Part shown: positions 47,334 through 57,464 of the stretch, in pieces
How the letters are laid out: every line of letters starts with the position of its first letter
Position numbering within the stretch: the first letter of the stretch is position 1
NCBI GenBank assembly: GCA_902547535.1
Contig: CACCOB010000003.1
Coordinates: forward strand, 62,001 to 126,000
Direction of reading: 5' to 3'
DNA length: 64,000 nt
Origin: an uncultured Pelagibacteraceae bacterium
GTDB taxonomy: Bacteria > Pseudomonadota > Alphaproteobacteria > Pelagibacterales > Pelagibacteraceae
Made by a program: the position numbers and the translations under genes
Notes under the pieces: model-generated
The model's input: only the letters and a program-made list of their open reading frames with translations
Database searches by the model: none
Told to the model about the DNA's origin: nothing

Positions 47334-47646
47334 TGCTGATAAACAATCATATACCAGCAAACATATAAACAGTAGAGAAAACTTTGATAATTTTACGAAC
47401 CTGCTTATGGAATTTTTGAATATAAAAAAAATTAAAATAAGAGATATTAAAAGAATATTTGTCAATTTAGGACCTGGCAAATTTACAAGCCTTAGAATTT
47501 CTCTATCAATAGCTAAAGCTATGTGTTTAGTAAATACTGCTGTTTTAATTGGATTTAAATCGCATGATCTAATAAATAAAAATTACAAAAATGTGATAAA
47601 AATAGATAAAAATAAAAGTTTGATAAAACCCTTATATTCAAGTTAG
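47281..47646 (+). CDS. tsaB: truncated TsaB-like protein (t6A biosynthesis)
   Basis: TsaB forms a heterodimer with TsaD to make N6-threonylcarbamoyl-adenosine in tRNA. The 121-residue sequence has MINLIIDAANEK and the signature VNLGPGKFTSLRISLSIAKA, but stops after the first ASKHA lobe; normal TsaB is about 200-230 residues. The N-terminal lobe is the part that binds TsaD, so function may be kept. The neighbourhood (fur, miaB after it) is the usual alphaproteobacterial one, except that rimI is absent. Its start overlaps the divergent deacetylase. Confidence 0.82.
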   Translation: MINLIIDAANEKIVFVIIADKQSYTSKHINSRENFDNFTNLLMEFLNIKKIKIRDIKRIFVNLGPGKFTSLRISLSIAKAMCLVNTAVLIGFKSHDLINKNYKNVIKIDKNKSLIKPLYSS

Positions 47647-47654
47647 AATAAATT

Positions 47655-48083
47655 ATGCCTGAAACTATTGAACAAATTTGCCAAAAAAAAGGTGTTAAAC
47701 TCACTGATCAAAGAAAAATAATTGCTAAAGTTTTATCTGAGTCAAAAGAAGTTTATGGTGAGTCTGATCATCCAGATGTTGATGAATTGTATCAAAGAGT
47801 CTCTAAGCTGGATCCAAAAATAAGTATTGCTACAGTATATAGAACAGTAAAGCTTTTTGAAGAATCTGGCATACTGACAAAACATGATTTTAAAGGTGGA
47901 AAAGCGAGATATGAAACATTAGTTGAAAGTCATCATGATCATCTTATTGATATTAAATCAGGAGAAATTATTGAGTTTGTTGATGAAGAAATAGAGAAAC
48001 TACAAAAAAAAGTTGCAGAAAAGTATGGATATAATCTAGTAGATCATAAACTAGAGCTTTACGGAGTCAAAAAAACTAAATGA
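47655..48083 (+). CDS. fur: Fur-family metal-responsive transcriptional repressor
   Basis: A 142-residue Fur protein: winged helix with SIATVYRTVKLFEESGIL (about residues 55-72) and the metal-binding HHDHLIDIKSGEIIEF. The cysteine pair that binds structural zinc in E. coli Fur is replaced (DIKS), and no second CxxC follows, as in alphaproteobacterial Fur/Mur that senses manganese or iron. Regulated metal cannot be read from the sequence. It lies between tsaB and miaB; a second Fur-family gene (irr) is at the right edge of the window. Confidence 0.92.
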   Translation: MPETIEQICQKKGVKLTDQRKIIAKVLSESKEVYGESDHPDVDELYQRVSKLDPKISIATVYRTVKLFEESGILTKHDFKGGKARYETLVESHHDHLIDIKSGEIIEFVDEEIEKLQKKVAEKYGYNLVDHKLELYGVKKTK

Positions 48084-48117
48084 TAAGAATTTCAGAATTT
48101 TTTTTAAAAGTTTTAAT

Positions 48118-49452
48118 ATGTCGAACAGAAAAATCTTCATAAAAACTTTTGGTTGTCAAATGAATGAGTATGATTCTAATCGAATTTATGACTCTGTCAG
48201 TAAATTAGGTTTTACAAAGACTACTAACCAATCAAATGCAGACTGTTATATTTTAAATACATGTCATATACGTGATAAAGCCAAAGAAAAAGTTTACCAC
48301 GAAATTGGTAGAGTAAAAAAATTATATAGAGACAAAACAAAACCAATAATGGTCGTTGCAGGTTGCGTTGCACAAGCTGAAAATGAAGAAATGGTTAAAA
48401 GAGAACCATACATAGATATTATACTAGGACCACAATCTTATCATAAAGTTAATGACTTACTAAAAAAACATATTGTAGATTTAAAACAAGAAGAAACAGA
48501 ATTTGATACTATTGCAAAGTTTGGATATTTTGATCAAATAAAAAATAGTGATAACAAAATATCAGCCTTTTTAACTATACAAGAAGGATGTGATAAGTTT
48601 TGTAATTTTTGTGTAGTGCCTTTTACTAGGGGACCTGAATATTCTAGACCATTTAAGAAAATTATAGCAGAAGCTGAGCAACTTATTAAAAACGGTGCAA
48701 AAGAGATTACATTGCTTGGTCAAAATGTTAATGCTTATTCATATACGGAAAATTCTAAAGAATTCAGAATTTCTAATTTAATAAACCATTTAGAACAATT
48801 TTCAGAATTAAAAAGAATAAGATATACCACCTCACACCCAAGAGACATGACAGACGATTTAATTGATTGTTATTCAATTAGTCATAAATTAATGCCTTTT
48901 GTTCATTTACCTATTCAAAGTGGTTCAAATAAAATGTTAGAGCTAATGAATAGAAAACATACTGTTGATGATTACTTAAAGGTATATGAAAGGCTAAAAA
49001 AAATTAATGAAGAGATAGAATTTTCAAGTGATTTTATTATTGGTTATCCTGGAGAAACTCAAAAGGATTTTGAAGATACATTTAATCTGATAAAAAAAAT
49101 AAAATTTATTAATTCTTTTTCCTTTATTTTTAGTCCAAGACCAGGCACAAAAGCATCTAGATTAGAGATGATTGATAAAAATTTAGCTAAAGAAAGACTT
49201 ACCTTAATTCAAGAAAAATTATTTAACAACCAAAAAGAAAAAAATAAATCATTAGAAAATACCATAGTTGACGTACTGGTTGAAAATAAGATGAAAAAAC
49301 AAAATAAATTATTTGGAAGAAATAAATATATTTCACCTGTTATTTTTGATGGAGATGAAAATCATATTGGTCATGTTGTAAAAGTAAAAGTTCAAAACAG
49401 TAATCAGAATACTTTATTTGGTTCACTATTTAAAAAGATGAAAGCTGCTTGA
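48118..49452 (+). CDS. miaB: tRNA-2-methylthio-N6-isopentenyladenosine synthase MiaB
   Basis: MiaB is a radical-SAM methylthiotransferase that modifies A37 of tRNAs. The N-terminal UPF0004 domain begins FIKTFGCQMNEYDSN with further cysteines (NTCHIRDKA, VVAGCVAQ) for the auxiliary cluster; the radical-SAM CxxxCxxC is in QEGCDKFCNFCVVPFTRG. The C-terminal TRAM domain ends near NTLFGSLF. The 444 residues are full length. phoH follows after 1 base. Confidence 0.97.
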   Translation: MSNRKIFIKTFGCQMNEYDSNRIYDSVSKLGFTKTTNQSNADCYILNTCHIRDKAKEKVYHEIGRVKKLYRDKTKPIMVVAGCVAQAENEEMVKREPYIDIILGPQSYHKVNDLLKKHIVDLKQEETEFDTIAKFGYFDQIKNSDNKISAFLTIQEGCDKFCNFCVVPFTRGPEYSRPFKKIIAEAEQLIKNGAKEITLLGQNVNAYSYTENSKEFRISNLINHLEQFSELKRIRYTTSHPRDMTDDLIDCYSISHKLMPFVHLPIQSGSNKMLELMNRKHTVDDYLKVYERLKKINEEIEFSSDFIIGYPGETQKDFEDTFNLIKKIKFINSFSFIFSPRPGTKASRLEMIDKNLAKERLTLIQEKLFNNQKEKNKSLENTIVDVLVENKMKKQNKLFGRNKYISPVIFDGDENHIGHVVKVKVQNSNQNTLFGSLFKKMKAA

Positions 49453-49453
49453 A

Positions 49454-50461
49454 TTGAATAAATTAAAAAAAAAAAATATCATTTCAGAATTAAAATATGT
49501 ATATTCTGAAAATAATACTTTAAGTATAATTTTTCAAAATAATGACTTGTTACTTGGTGTAGCAGGTGAGTTTAATAATAATTTAAGGGAATTAGAGAAA
49601 ATCACTGAAACTAGCCTATATTCTAGAGGCAATTCTATTCTTGTAAAAAGTGATCCAGAAAAGAATAATTTAGTTAAAAATGCTATACAATTTTTAACTG
49701 AACAATTTTTAAATAATGGAACAATTGAAAAAAAAGATATAATTTCCTCAATAAATAAATTTATGATTAATGAAAAAAATAATTCTGAAAAAAAAATAGA
49801 GTACATTATTAAAACACCAAAAAAATCTGTAATTCCAAGATCAGAAAGACAAAAAGATTATGTAAGAGCTTTAAAAGAGTCGGATATAATTATTTCAGCT
49901 GGTCCAGCTGGAACTGGCAAAACTTTTTTAGCAGTTGCCGTTGCATTAACCATGCTATTAGACAAAAAAATAGAGAAAATTATTCTTTCTAGACCTGCTG
50001 TTGAGGCAGGAGAAAGACTTGGATTTTTGCCTGGTGATATGAGAGAGAAGGTAGATCCATATCTTAGACCATTGTATGACTCCTTGTACGATCTGTTAGA
50101 TTTCGAGAAGATACAAAAAAAAATTGAAGTAGGTGATATAGAAATAGCGCCTCTAGCGTTTATGAGAGGTAGAACTTTAAAAAATTCTTTTGCAATTCTT
50201 GATGAGGCACAAAACGCAACAGATACTCAGATTAAAATGTTTTTGACCAGAATTGGAGAGAACTCCAAGATAGTAATTAATGGTGACCCTTCCCAAATAG
50301 ATTTACCTAACAAATCAATTTCAGGGCTACGTAGATCAAAAAAATTATTAGGTCATATAAAAGAAATATCCGTGGTTGATTTTGACCATAATGATGTAGT
50401 TAGACATCCACTTGTTTCTAAAATAGTGAAGGCGTATTCCAATCAAAGCTCAGAGGGATGA
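49454..50461 (+). CDS. phoH: PhoH-like ATPase (YbeZ)
   Basis: A 335-residue PhoH/YbeZ P-loop protein with Walker A GPAGTGKTF (about residue 153) and FAILDEAQNAT as Walker B, and the family's RPAVEAGERLGFLPGD. It is thought to act with YbeY in ribosomal RNA maturation. TTG at 49454, one base after the miaB stop, is the probable start as no ATG precedes the conserved N-terminal region. It overlaps ybeY by 4 bases (ATGA). Confidence 0.93.
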   Translation: MNKLKKKNIISELKYVYSENNTLSIIFQNNDLLLGVAGEFNNNLRELEKITETSLYSRGNSILVKSDPEKNNLVKNAIQFLTEQFLNNGTIEKKDIISSINKFMINEKNNSEKKIEYIIKTPKKSVIPRSERQKDYVRALKESDIIISAGPAGTGKTFLAVAVALTMLLDKKIEKIILSRPAVEAGERLGFLPGDMREKVDPYLRPLYDSLYDLLDFEKIQKKIEVGDIEIAPLAFMRGRTLKNSFAILDEAQNATDTQIKMFLTRIGENSKIVINGDPSQIDLPNKSISGLRRSKKLLGHIKEISVVDFDHNDVVRHPLVSKIVKAYSNQSSEG

Positions 50462-50904
50462 TAAAAGCCAACGTAATATCTGGCTACTCTAATTGGAAAA
50501 AATTTATAAAAAGGCCTAATGATTATCTTAATAAGAAGCTCAAAATATTATCTAAAGCACCTTCGTTTAAAAAAAAAAATCATGAATTCTCGTTACTTTT
50601 AACTAATGATGAGCAAATGAAATATCTAAATCTTAAATTTAGAAAAAAAAATAAGACTACTGATGTTTTGTCATTTCCAATAAAAATTAAAGAGAGAAAA
50701 AGATTATACATAGGAGATATAGCAATCAGTTATGAAATTATTAAAAAGCGATCAAAAAAAACTAATTTCTTTTTAGAATTTGATAAAATGTGGATACATG
50801 GATATCTTCATTTAATTGGCTTTGATCATAAGAAATTAAATGATTTTAAAAAAATGTTTAGAAAAGAAAAATTAATATTAAAATATTTTCACAAAATAAT
50901 TTGA
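50458..50904 (+). CDS. ybeY: endoribonuclease YbeY
   Basis: YbeY is a zinc endoribonuclease of 16S rRNA 3' end processing and ribosome quality control. The metal motif HGYLHLIGFDH (H-G-x-L-H-L-x-G-x-D-H) lies near residues 117-127, and TTDVLSFPI is the second signature. At 148 residues it is normal. It sits between phoH and lnt, overlapping both by 4 bases; the hemolysin-like corC/ybeX that commonly stands between ybeY and lnt is absent. Confidence 0.95.
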   Translation: MIKANVISGYSNWKKFIKRPNDYLNKKLKILSKAPSFKKKNHEFSLLLTNDEQMKYLNLKFRKKNKTTDVLSFPIKIKERKRLYIGDIAISYEIIKKRSKKTNFFLEFDKMWIHGYLHLIGFDHKKLNDFKKMFRKEKLILKYFHKII

Positions 50905-52424
50905 CTTTTTTAAACAAAAATAAAATTTTATTATACCTTATTCCATTTTCATTGGGTCTAATTTCATCTTTTAGCCTTCCTCCATATAATTTGTTTTATT
51001 TAAATTTTTTTTCATATCCAGTTCTTTTATGGGTTTTGTTATTTTATTCAAAAAATAAAATTATATCATTTAATCTTGGATGGATGTTTGGCTTTGGTTA
51101 CTTTATTTCAAATTTATACTGGATAACTAATGCACTTACTTTTGAAGAAATTTTTAAACCTTTGATACCATTTGCTTTAGTTTTAATTCCATTATTTTTA
51201 GGATTGTTTTATGGTTTTTCAACTTTAGTTTTTTCATTTTTAAATCCTCAAAAAAATCTTTTATCAATTTTGATTTTAGCCACTATTTTGTCTATATTTG
51301 AATATATTAGAGGTTACTTATTTGGTGGTTTTCCTTGGAATTTAATTGCTTTTAGCTTTGTAAATTACCTAGAATTTATTCAAATACTTTCGATAACTGG
51401 GACATATACTTTTAATTCACTAGTTATTTTATTATTTTTATTTCCAATCGTTTTATTTTTTAATTACAAAATAAAAATAAAAATAAGTATATTTATTTTT
51501 TCTTTATTAGCTCTTTCAACAAATTATTTTTGGGGCAACTCAAACTTGAAAGAGTTTGAATTGACAAAAAAAAAAGATTTAGGTTTTAATATTAAGATAA
51601 TTTCTCCTAAAATTGACATTAATAGATATTTTCAAAATGAAAATACCAGTGAATTTATTCTTGAGTTGATAAATGTTTCTAAGCCAAATCCATCAAGCGA
51701 AACAATATTCATTTTACCTGAAGGTATTCTCTCAAGTATATATTTTGAGGATCTTAATAAATTTAAAGCTCTTTTTTTAAACAATTTTTCAAAAAAACAT
51801 AAGATTATTTTAGGTATGAATATAAATGAAAATCAAAAGATCTATAATTCTCTTTTAGTGGTTAATAATGAGCTTAATATTTTGCAAAAATACTATAAAA
51901 ATAAATTGGTACCATTTGGAGAGTTCTTGCCATTTGAAAATATATTAAGTAATTTAGGATTTAAAAAAATCACTCAAGGTTACCAATCTTTCGCTGCAGA
52001 TAATCGAAGAGATCTAATAAGCTTAAATAATTTCAATTTCGTCCCACTTATTTGTTATGAAATTATTTATTCTGGTCAAATAAATAGCAGTGAAAAAAAT
52101 TATGATTTTATATTAAATATCTCCGAGGACGGTTGGTTTGGAAATTCTATTGGTCCATACCAGCATTTCTCTCACTCAATTTTTAGATCGATAGAGGAAG
52201 GCAAGCCAGTCATCCGCTCATCAAATAATGGTATTTCAGGCTTTATTAATTCAAAAGGACAAGTAATTGACAAAATTTTAACAACCGATAAGGGATTTAT
52301 TGAGATTCAATCTTTCAAAAAGTCTAATAACACAATCTTTGGCTCTCATGGTAATAAGATCTTCTTTTATTTTCTATTTATTTATATTAGTTTAATTTTT
52401 TTTTTTAAAATACGGGGGAATTAA
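50901..52424 (+). CDS. lnt: apolipoprotein N-acyltransferase
   Basis: Lnt adds the third acyl chain to the N-terminal cysteine of lipoproteins in the inner membrane. It has about six N-terminal spans (residues 10-215), the [11 protein letters not shown] loop, then a nitrilase-fold domain with the catalytic Glu in ILPEGIL, Lys in [12 protein letters not shown] and Cys in [11 protein letters not shown], and a C-terminal span. It starts at TTG 50901 inside the ybeY stop and shares one base with the metK start. Confidence 0.95.
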   Translation: MTFLNKNKILLYLIPFSLGLISSFSLPPYNLFYLNFFSYPVLLWVLLFYSKNKIISFNLGWMFGFGYFISNLYWITNALTFEEIFKPLIPFALVLIPLFLGLFYGFSTLVFSFLNPQKNLLSILILATILSIFEYIRGYLFGGFPWNLIAFSFVNYLEFIQILSITGTYTFNSLVILLFLFPIVLFFNYKIKIKISIFIFSLLALSTNYFWGNSNLKEFELTKKKDLGFNIKIISPKIDINRYFQNENTSEFILELINVSKPNPSSETIFILPEGILSSIYFEDLNKFKALFLNNFSKKHKIILGMNINENQKIYNSLLVVNNELNILQKYYKNKLVPFGEFLPFENILSNLGFKKITQGYQSFAADNRRDLISLNNFNFVPLICYEIIYSGQINSSEKNYDFILNISEDGWFGNSIGPYQHFSHSIFRSIEEGKPVIRSSNNGISGFINSKGQVIDKILTTDKGFIEIQSFKKSNNTIFGSHGNKIFFYFLFIYISLIFFFKIRGN

Positions 52425-53587
52425 TGAAGAAAAATTTTTTATTTACTAGTGAGTCAGTGTCAGAAGGACACCCTGACAAGGTTTGTGACAGAATTTCAGA
52501 TATGGTTGTGGATAGTTATTTAGCTTCCGAACCCCAAGCAAGAGTTGCTTGTGAAACTTTAACAACAACAAATAAAGTTGTATTAGCAGGAGAAGTAAGA
52601 GGTCCAGAACTTAAAGAAGATGAATTAATTTCGAAGGTAAGAGATTGCATTAAAGATATAGGTTATGACCAAGATGGCTTTTCCTGGAAAGATCAAACTA
52701 AAATTGAAACTCATTTACACTCACAATCAGCAGATATTGCAATGGGAGTAGACTCATCAGGAAATAAAGACGAAGGTGCTGGAGACCAGGGAATTATGTT
52801 TGGTTATGCTTGTAACGAAACTGATGTTTTGATGCCAGCCCCAATTCATTATTCACATAAAATCTTAAGATTGATGGCTGAAGACAGAAAATCAGGAAAG
52901 TTAAATGGAATAGAGCCAGATTCAAAAAGTCAAATTACCATAGAGTATAAAGATGGCATACCTGCTGCTGTAACATCAGTAGTTATTTCCACTCAACATT
53001 CCAAAGATGTTGGTTTGGCAGAAGTTAAAAACCTTTGTATGCCTTACATAGAAAGATCAATACCTAAAAATTTATTAGGAAGTCTTGATGAAAAAGAGAT
53101 TTATATTAATCCAACTGGAAACTTTGTAATTGGTGGACCTGATGGTGATAGTGGATTGACTGGTAGAAAAATAATAGTTGATACATATGGTGGAGCGGCA
53201 CCTCATGGCGGAGGTGCATTTTCTGGTAAAGACCCAACGAAAGTAGATAGATCAGCTGCTTACGCATCAAGATATTTAGCAAAAAATGTTGTTGCGTCAA
53301 AAATTGCTGATAAATGTTTAATTCAGTTAGCTTATGCAATTGGAGTATCTAAACCCTTGTCAATTTATGTGGACTTGTTTGATAATGATGACGAAAAGAA
53401 TCTGCATGTAGAAAAACTTATTAAAGATAATTTTGATCTTAGCCCTAGAGGAATAAGAGAAATGTTAGGTTTAAACAAACCTATTTATGAAAAAACAGCA
53501 GCTTATGGTCACTTTGGAAGAATTCCTGAAAGCGATGGCTCATTTTCATGGGAAAAAACTGATAAATCTGGAGTTTTTAGTAAGTAA
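52424..53587 (+). CDS. metK: S-adenosylmethionine synthetase
   Basis: MetK makes SAM from methionine and ATP. The signatures [20 protein letters not shown] (residues 7-26), [12 protein letters not shown] and [19 protein letters not shown] are all there, over 387 residues. The ATG overlaps the lnt stop by one base, so it is read from that operon; I see no SAM riboswitch-like leader. A possible attenuator-terminator separates it from nusA. Confidence 0.98.
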   Translation: MKKNFLFTSESVSEGHPDKVCDRISDMVVDSYLASEPQARVACETLTTTNKVVLAGEVRGPELKEDELISKVRDCIKDIGYDQDGFSWKDQTKIETHLHSQSADIAMGVDSSGNKDEGAGDQGIMFGYACNETDVLMPAPIHYSHKILRLMAEDRKSGKLNGIEPDSKSQITIEYKDGIPAAVTSVVISTQHSKDVGLAEVKNLCMPYIERSIPKNLLGSLDEKEIYINPTGNFVIGGPDGDSGLTGRKIIVDTYGGAAPHGGGAFSGKDPTKVDRSAAYASRYLAKNVVASKIADKCLIQLAYAIGVSKPLSIYVDLFDNDDEKNLHVEKLIKDNFDLSPRGIREMLGLNKPIYEKTAAYGHFGRIPESDGSFSWEKTDKSGVFSK

Positions 53588-53618
53588 ATATTGTTGATAA
53601 ACAATAAAAAATAACTAT

Positions 53619-53670
53619 ATTTCAAGCTCATTGTTGAAATTTCAAAATGGGCTTAGGCCCATTTTTTTTT
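53619..53670 (+). terminator. terminator with possible antiterminator pairing between metK and nusA
   Basis: AATGGGC / GCCCATT (53646-53663, loop TTAG) followed by a T run (53662-53670) is an intrinsic terminator. It ends only 13 bases before the nusA ATG, leaving no space for a downstream promoter. Upstream, ATTTCAA / TTGAAAT (53619-53625, 53634-53640) forms a second hairpin whose loop GCTCATT (53626-53632) can pair with AATGGGC (one G-U), competing with the terminator. The alternative pairing is an inference. Confidence 0.8.
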
Positions 53671-53683
53671 GGCACTAAAAACT

Positions 53684-55237
53684 ATGTTAAATAGAAGAGC
53701 AGATAAACTTGAATTATTAAGAATTGCTGAGGCTGTTGCCTTAGAAAAATCTATAGATAAAGAACTAATCATTGTTTCAATGGAAACTGGTATTGCAAAG
53801 GCAGCTAAGTCAAAGTTTGGATCAGATAATGAAATCAAAGTAGAGATAAATAGAGATAATGGCGATATAGGGATATTTAGAAAGTTGTTGATTGTAGAAA
53901 ATCCTGAGAATTCAAATGTAGAAATTACTTTAAATGATGCAATTAAGCTTGATGAGGCTAATAAGGATAAACAAATTGGAGATGAAGTTCTTCAGCCCTT
54001 GCCGTCATTTGATTTTGGACGGATCGCTGCACAGACAGCAAAACAGGTTATAAGTTTTAATGTAAGAGAGGCCGAGAGAGAAAGACAATATAACGACTTT
54101 ATTGATAAAAAAGATACAATTTTAAGTGGAATAGTTAAAAGATTAGAATTTGGAAATGTAATTGTAGATCTTGGACGAACAGAAGCCATAATTCAAAAAA
54201 ATGAAATGATACCAAGGGAAAATATTAAAGCAGGAGACAGAGTCAAAGCGTATTGTTTAGATGTAAGAAGAGAGCCAAGAGGTCAACAAATATTTTTATC
54301 AAGGGCTCATCCAAAATTTATGGATAAATTGTTTGTTCAAGAAGTGCCTGAAATTTATGATGGATTAATAGAAATTAAGTCTTCCTCAAGAGATCCTGGA
54401 AGTAGAGCAAAAATCTGCGTTAAGGCCATTGACACTTCATTAGACCCAGTCGGTGCATGTGTTGGTATGAGGGGTAGTAGAGTTCAAGCCGTTGTAAATG
54501 AACTTCAAGGGGAAAAAATTGATATAGTAAATTGGTCAGATGATCCAGCGATTGTTGTTTCTAACGCATTATCTCCCGCAGAAGTACAAAGAGTTAACGT
54601 TGATACTGAAGCAAAAAAACTTGATGTTATACTAACAGAAGAAAATTTAAGTAAAGCAATCGGTAGAAGAGGTCAAAATGTTAGACTTGCTACAAAATTA
54701 TTAAATTATGAAATTAACATAATGACAGAGCAAGAGGACTCAGAAAGAAGACAATTAGAGTTTAAAGAAAAAACAGATAATATTGTAAAAAATTTAGAGT
54801 TAGACGAGACTTTAGGACAACTTTTAGTAGCCGAGGGCTTTTCTTCAATTGATGACATAAAAGATAGCACCTCAGATGCATTAATAAAGATAGAAGGTAT
54901 TGAGGAAGAAACAGCAAAAGAGCTAATTGAAAGAGCGAAAGAATTTTATGAAAAAGATCAAGAGGAGATTTCAAAAAGAATAAAAGATCTAGGATTAGAA
55001 AATGATTTAATAAATCACGAAGGTCTTACTGCAGGTATGCTAGTTACCTTGGGAGAACAAAAAATTTTAACTTTGACAGATTTAGCAGATTTAGCATCTG
55101 ATGAACTTACTGGTACTTATGATATTGTTAAGGGCGAAAGAGTAAAAATCAAGGGTTATTTGGAAGATTTTGCTTTATCAAAGTTAGAAGCAGATAACCT
55201 AGTTATGTCTGCAAGAGATAAAGTTTATAAAGATTGA
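53684..55237 (+). CDS. nusA: transcription elongation/termination factor NusA
   Basis: NusA binds RNA polymerase and RNA to control pausing, intrinsic termination and antitermination. Starting from ATG 53684 (MLNRRADKLELLRIAEAVA), the 517-residue protein has the N-terminal polymerase-binding domain, S1 (GIVKRLEFGNVIVDLG), two KH domains (GACVGMRGSRVQAVV and AIGRRGQNVRLATKLL) and C-terminal helix-hairpin-helix repeats (EGIEEETAKELIERAKEF). A TTG at 53669 in frame lies within the terminator and is less likely. rimP, which precedes nusA in most proteobacteria, is missing. Confidence 0.97.
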   Translation: MLNRRADKLELLRIAEAVALEKSIDKELIIVSMETGIAKAAKSKFGSDNEIKVEINRDNGDIGIFRKLLIVENPENSNVEITLNDAIKLDEANKDKQIGDEVLQPLPSFDFGRIAAQTAKQVISFNVREAERERQYNDFIDKKDTILSGIVKRLEFGNVIVDLGRTEAIIQKNEMIPRENIKAGDRVKAYCLDVRREPRGQQIFLSRAHPKFMDKLFVQEVPEIYDGLIEIKSSSRDPGSRAKICVKAIDTSLDPVGACVGMRGSRVQAVVNELQGEKIDIVNWSDDPAIVVSNALSPAEVQRVNVDTEAKKLDVILTEENLSKAIGRRGQNVRLATKLLNYEINIMTEQEDSERRQLEFKEKTDNIVKNLELDETLGQLLVAEGFSSIDDIKDSTSDALIKIEGIEEETAKELIERAKEFYEKDQEEISKRIKDLGLENDLINHEGLTAGMLVTLGEQKILTLTDLADLASDELTGTYDIVKGERVKIKGYLEDFALSKLEADNLVMSARDKVYKD

Positions 55238-55247
55238 AAGATGGAAA

Positions 55248-57464
55248 ATGGAAAAAAAAAAATTAAAGTTGTCAATAACAGGAAGTTCGAAAAAAACTTT
55301 TAGTAGTATAGAACAAGCAAAATCAAAATCAAAAAATACTGTTGTAATAGAAAAAAAAACTTCAAAGTTTGCAGGAAAGCCTCAGTTCTTAAGACAAAAT
55401 AGTAATAATTTTAAACCTACCAACAATACTTCTAAAAATCTAAGTAATTTTAATCGTCCTTCAACACCACCTTCCTCAAATTTTGAAAAAAGAAAGTTGG
55501 CTGAACAAAGAGCCACAAGAAGACTTAAAGGTGAAACTCCACAAAAAGAAAATAAAGTTAATAAGATAGTTGGAAAAAGAAGAGAGTTAAAATTAACTAT
55601 TTCAAGAGCATTAAGTGAAGATCATTCAGAGGCAAAGGCAAGAAGCTTGGCATCTTTGAAAAGAGCAAAACAAAAAGAAAATAGAAGTTTAAATCATGAT
55701 GAAAATAAAGATAGTTTTGCTCAAGTTAAAAGAGACGTAAATCTTCCAGAAGTAATTACAATCAAAGAGCTAGCAAATAGAATGGCAGAACAATCTAGTA
55801 GTATTATCAAACACTTACTTGGTATGGGGGTAACAGTAACAATAAACAATACAATTGATACTGATACTGCAGAATATCTAGTAAAAGAATTTGGTCATAA
55901 TCCTATACGTGAGACAAAGGCTGAAGAAATAATTGAGAAAATAAAAGAGGTTAAATCGGAAAATTTAAAAAATCGACCTCCGATCGTTACTGTAATGGGG
56001 CATGTTGATCATGGCAAAACTTCAGTTCTAGACGTATTAAGAAAAGCAAATGTAGTTTCAGGAGAGTTTGGTGGTATTACACAACATATTGGAGCTTATC
56101 AGATTAATTATCAAAATAATAAAATCACATTTATTGATACTCCAGGACACGCAGCATTTACAGAGATGAGAGCTAGAGGGTCTAAGCTAACAGATATTGT
56201 AATTTTAGTTGTCGCAGCAGATGATGGTGTAAAACCACAAACTATAGAGTCCATTAAACATGCTAAGGCAGCAAAAGTACCAATAGTTGTTGCTATAAAT
56301 AAATGCGATTTACCTGAGGCTGACCCACAAAAAATAAAAAATCAGCTCCTGGAATATGAGTTAATTGCCGAAGATCTATCAGGGGATACTTTAATGGTAG
56401 AAATCTCAACAAAAACTAAGAATAATTTAGATAAGTTAGTTGAATCAATTTTGTTGCAAGCAGAATTATTAGATTTAAAAACAGATTTTGAAACAAACGC
56501 CAAAGGCATTGTTTTAGAGTCGAAAATAGATATTGGAAGAGGTCCAGTTGCAAATGTTGTTGTAACAACAGGTACTCTTAAAAAGGGAGATCATTTTGTT
56601 AGCGGATTAAGGTGGGGAAAAGTAAGAGCAATAATAAATGATCAAGGTAAAAATATTGATGTTGCTGAACCAGCTACTCCAATTGAAATTATTGGAATCA
56701 ATGGTGCGGCTAAATCTGGGGATGATTTTATTGTTTTATCTAACGAAAAAGAGGCTAAATCTCTTTGTGAAGCAAGAGTTGAAGAGTCAAAAGATGACAA
56801 AATACCCATTAATTTTGTTACTCAAGACTCTGCTTTTCAGAACTCAATATCAGAAGAATTAAATATAATTATTAAATCTGATGTTCATGGATCGTCCGAG
56901 GCAATCAAAAGTGCTATAGACCAAATTAAACACGATGAGGTAAAACCAAAAATACTTCTTTCAGATATAGGAATGGTAACAGAAACGGATGTGACTTTGG
57001 CAAAAGCTTCAAATGCCGTAATAATAGCTTTTAATGTTAAGCCAAGTAAAGAAGCTAAGAAAAGAGCTGAGCAAGAAAAAATTTCAATTTCATCTTTCAA
57101 CATAATTTATGAGGTTCTGGACTTTATAAAAGGAAAGATGGGAGGTCTTTTGTCACCTGATATAGAAGAAAAAATTATCGGAAGTGCAGAAATACTTGAA
57201 ATTTTTAAAGTTTCTAAAGTTGGAAAAGTAGCTGGATCAAAAGTAATCGAGGGAGAAATAACTCAAAATTCTAGTGCCAGAGTAATTAGAGATGGGACTA
57301 TAATATTTAGTGGAAAAATTGGTTCAATATTCAGAGAAAAAGACCAAACTAAACAGGTTTCAGCAGGTTTGGAATGTGGAATAACCATAAAAGATTTCGC
57401 TGATTATCAAAAAAAAGATATTATAGAAGTCTATAATTCAAAAGTAACTGAAAGAACAATTTAA
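55248..57464 (+). CDS. infB: translation initiation factor IF-2
   Basis: IF-2 is the GTPase that places initiator tRNA on the 30S subunit. It has a basic N-terminal region of about 240 residues, shortened from the long alphaproteobacterial form, then the G domain with VTVMGHVDHGKTS, DTPGHAAF and NKCDLPE, and domains II-IV ending in the C2 initiator-tRNA region. The 738 residues are shorter than in E. coli (890). The DUF448 (ylxR) gene often between nusA and infB is absent. rbfA starts directly after its stop. Confidence 0.98.
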   Translation: MEKKKLKLSITGSSKKTFSSIEQAKSKSKNTVVIEKKTSKFAGKPQFLRQNSNNFKPTNNTSKNLSNFNRPSTPPSSNFEKRKLAEQRATRRLKGETPQKENKVNKIVGKRRELKLTISRALSEDHSEAKARSLASLKRAKQKENRSLNHDENKDSFAQVKRDVNLPEVITIKELANRMAEQSSSIIKHLLGMGVTVTINNTIDTDTAEYLVKEFGHNPIRETKAEEIIEKIKEVKSENLKNRPPIVTVMGHVDHGKTSVLDVLRKANVVSGEFGGITQHIGAYQINYQNNKITFIDTPGHAAFTEMRARGSKLTDIVILVVAADDGVKPQTIESIKHAKAAKVPIVVAINKCDLPEADPQKIKNQLLEYELIAEDLSGDTLMVEISTKTKNNLDKLVESILLQAELLDLKTDFETNAKGIVLESKIDIGRGPVANVVVTTGTLKKGDHFVSGLRWGKVRAIINDQGKNIDVAEPATPIEIIGINGAAKSGDDFIVLSNEKEAKSLCEARVEESKDDKIPINFVTQDSAFQNSISEELNIIIKSDVHGSSEAIKSAIDQIKHDEVKPKILLSDIGMVTETDVTLAKASNAVIIAFNVKPSKEAKKRAEQEKISISSFNIIYEVLDFIKGKMGGLLSPDIEEKIIGSAEILEIFKVSKVGKVAGSKVIEGEITQNSSARVIRDGTIIFSGKIGSIFREKDQTKQVSAGLECGITIKDFADYQKKDIIEVYNSKVTERTI

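Noticed and set aside
47334-47480. Longer start for the polysaccharide deacetylase
   Set aside because: The open frame continues to 47480 but would place about 49 extra residues before the signal peptide and overlap half of tsaB.
52350-52423. SAM riboswitch upstream of metK
   Set aside because: The region before metK is the end of lnt and shows no SAM-II or SAM-V-like pattern; metK begins inside the lnt stop.
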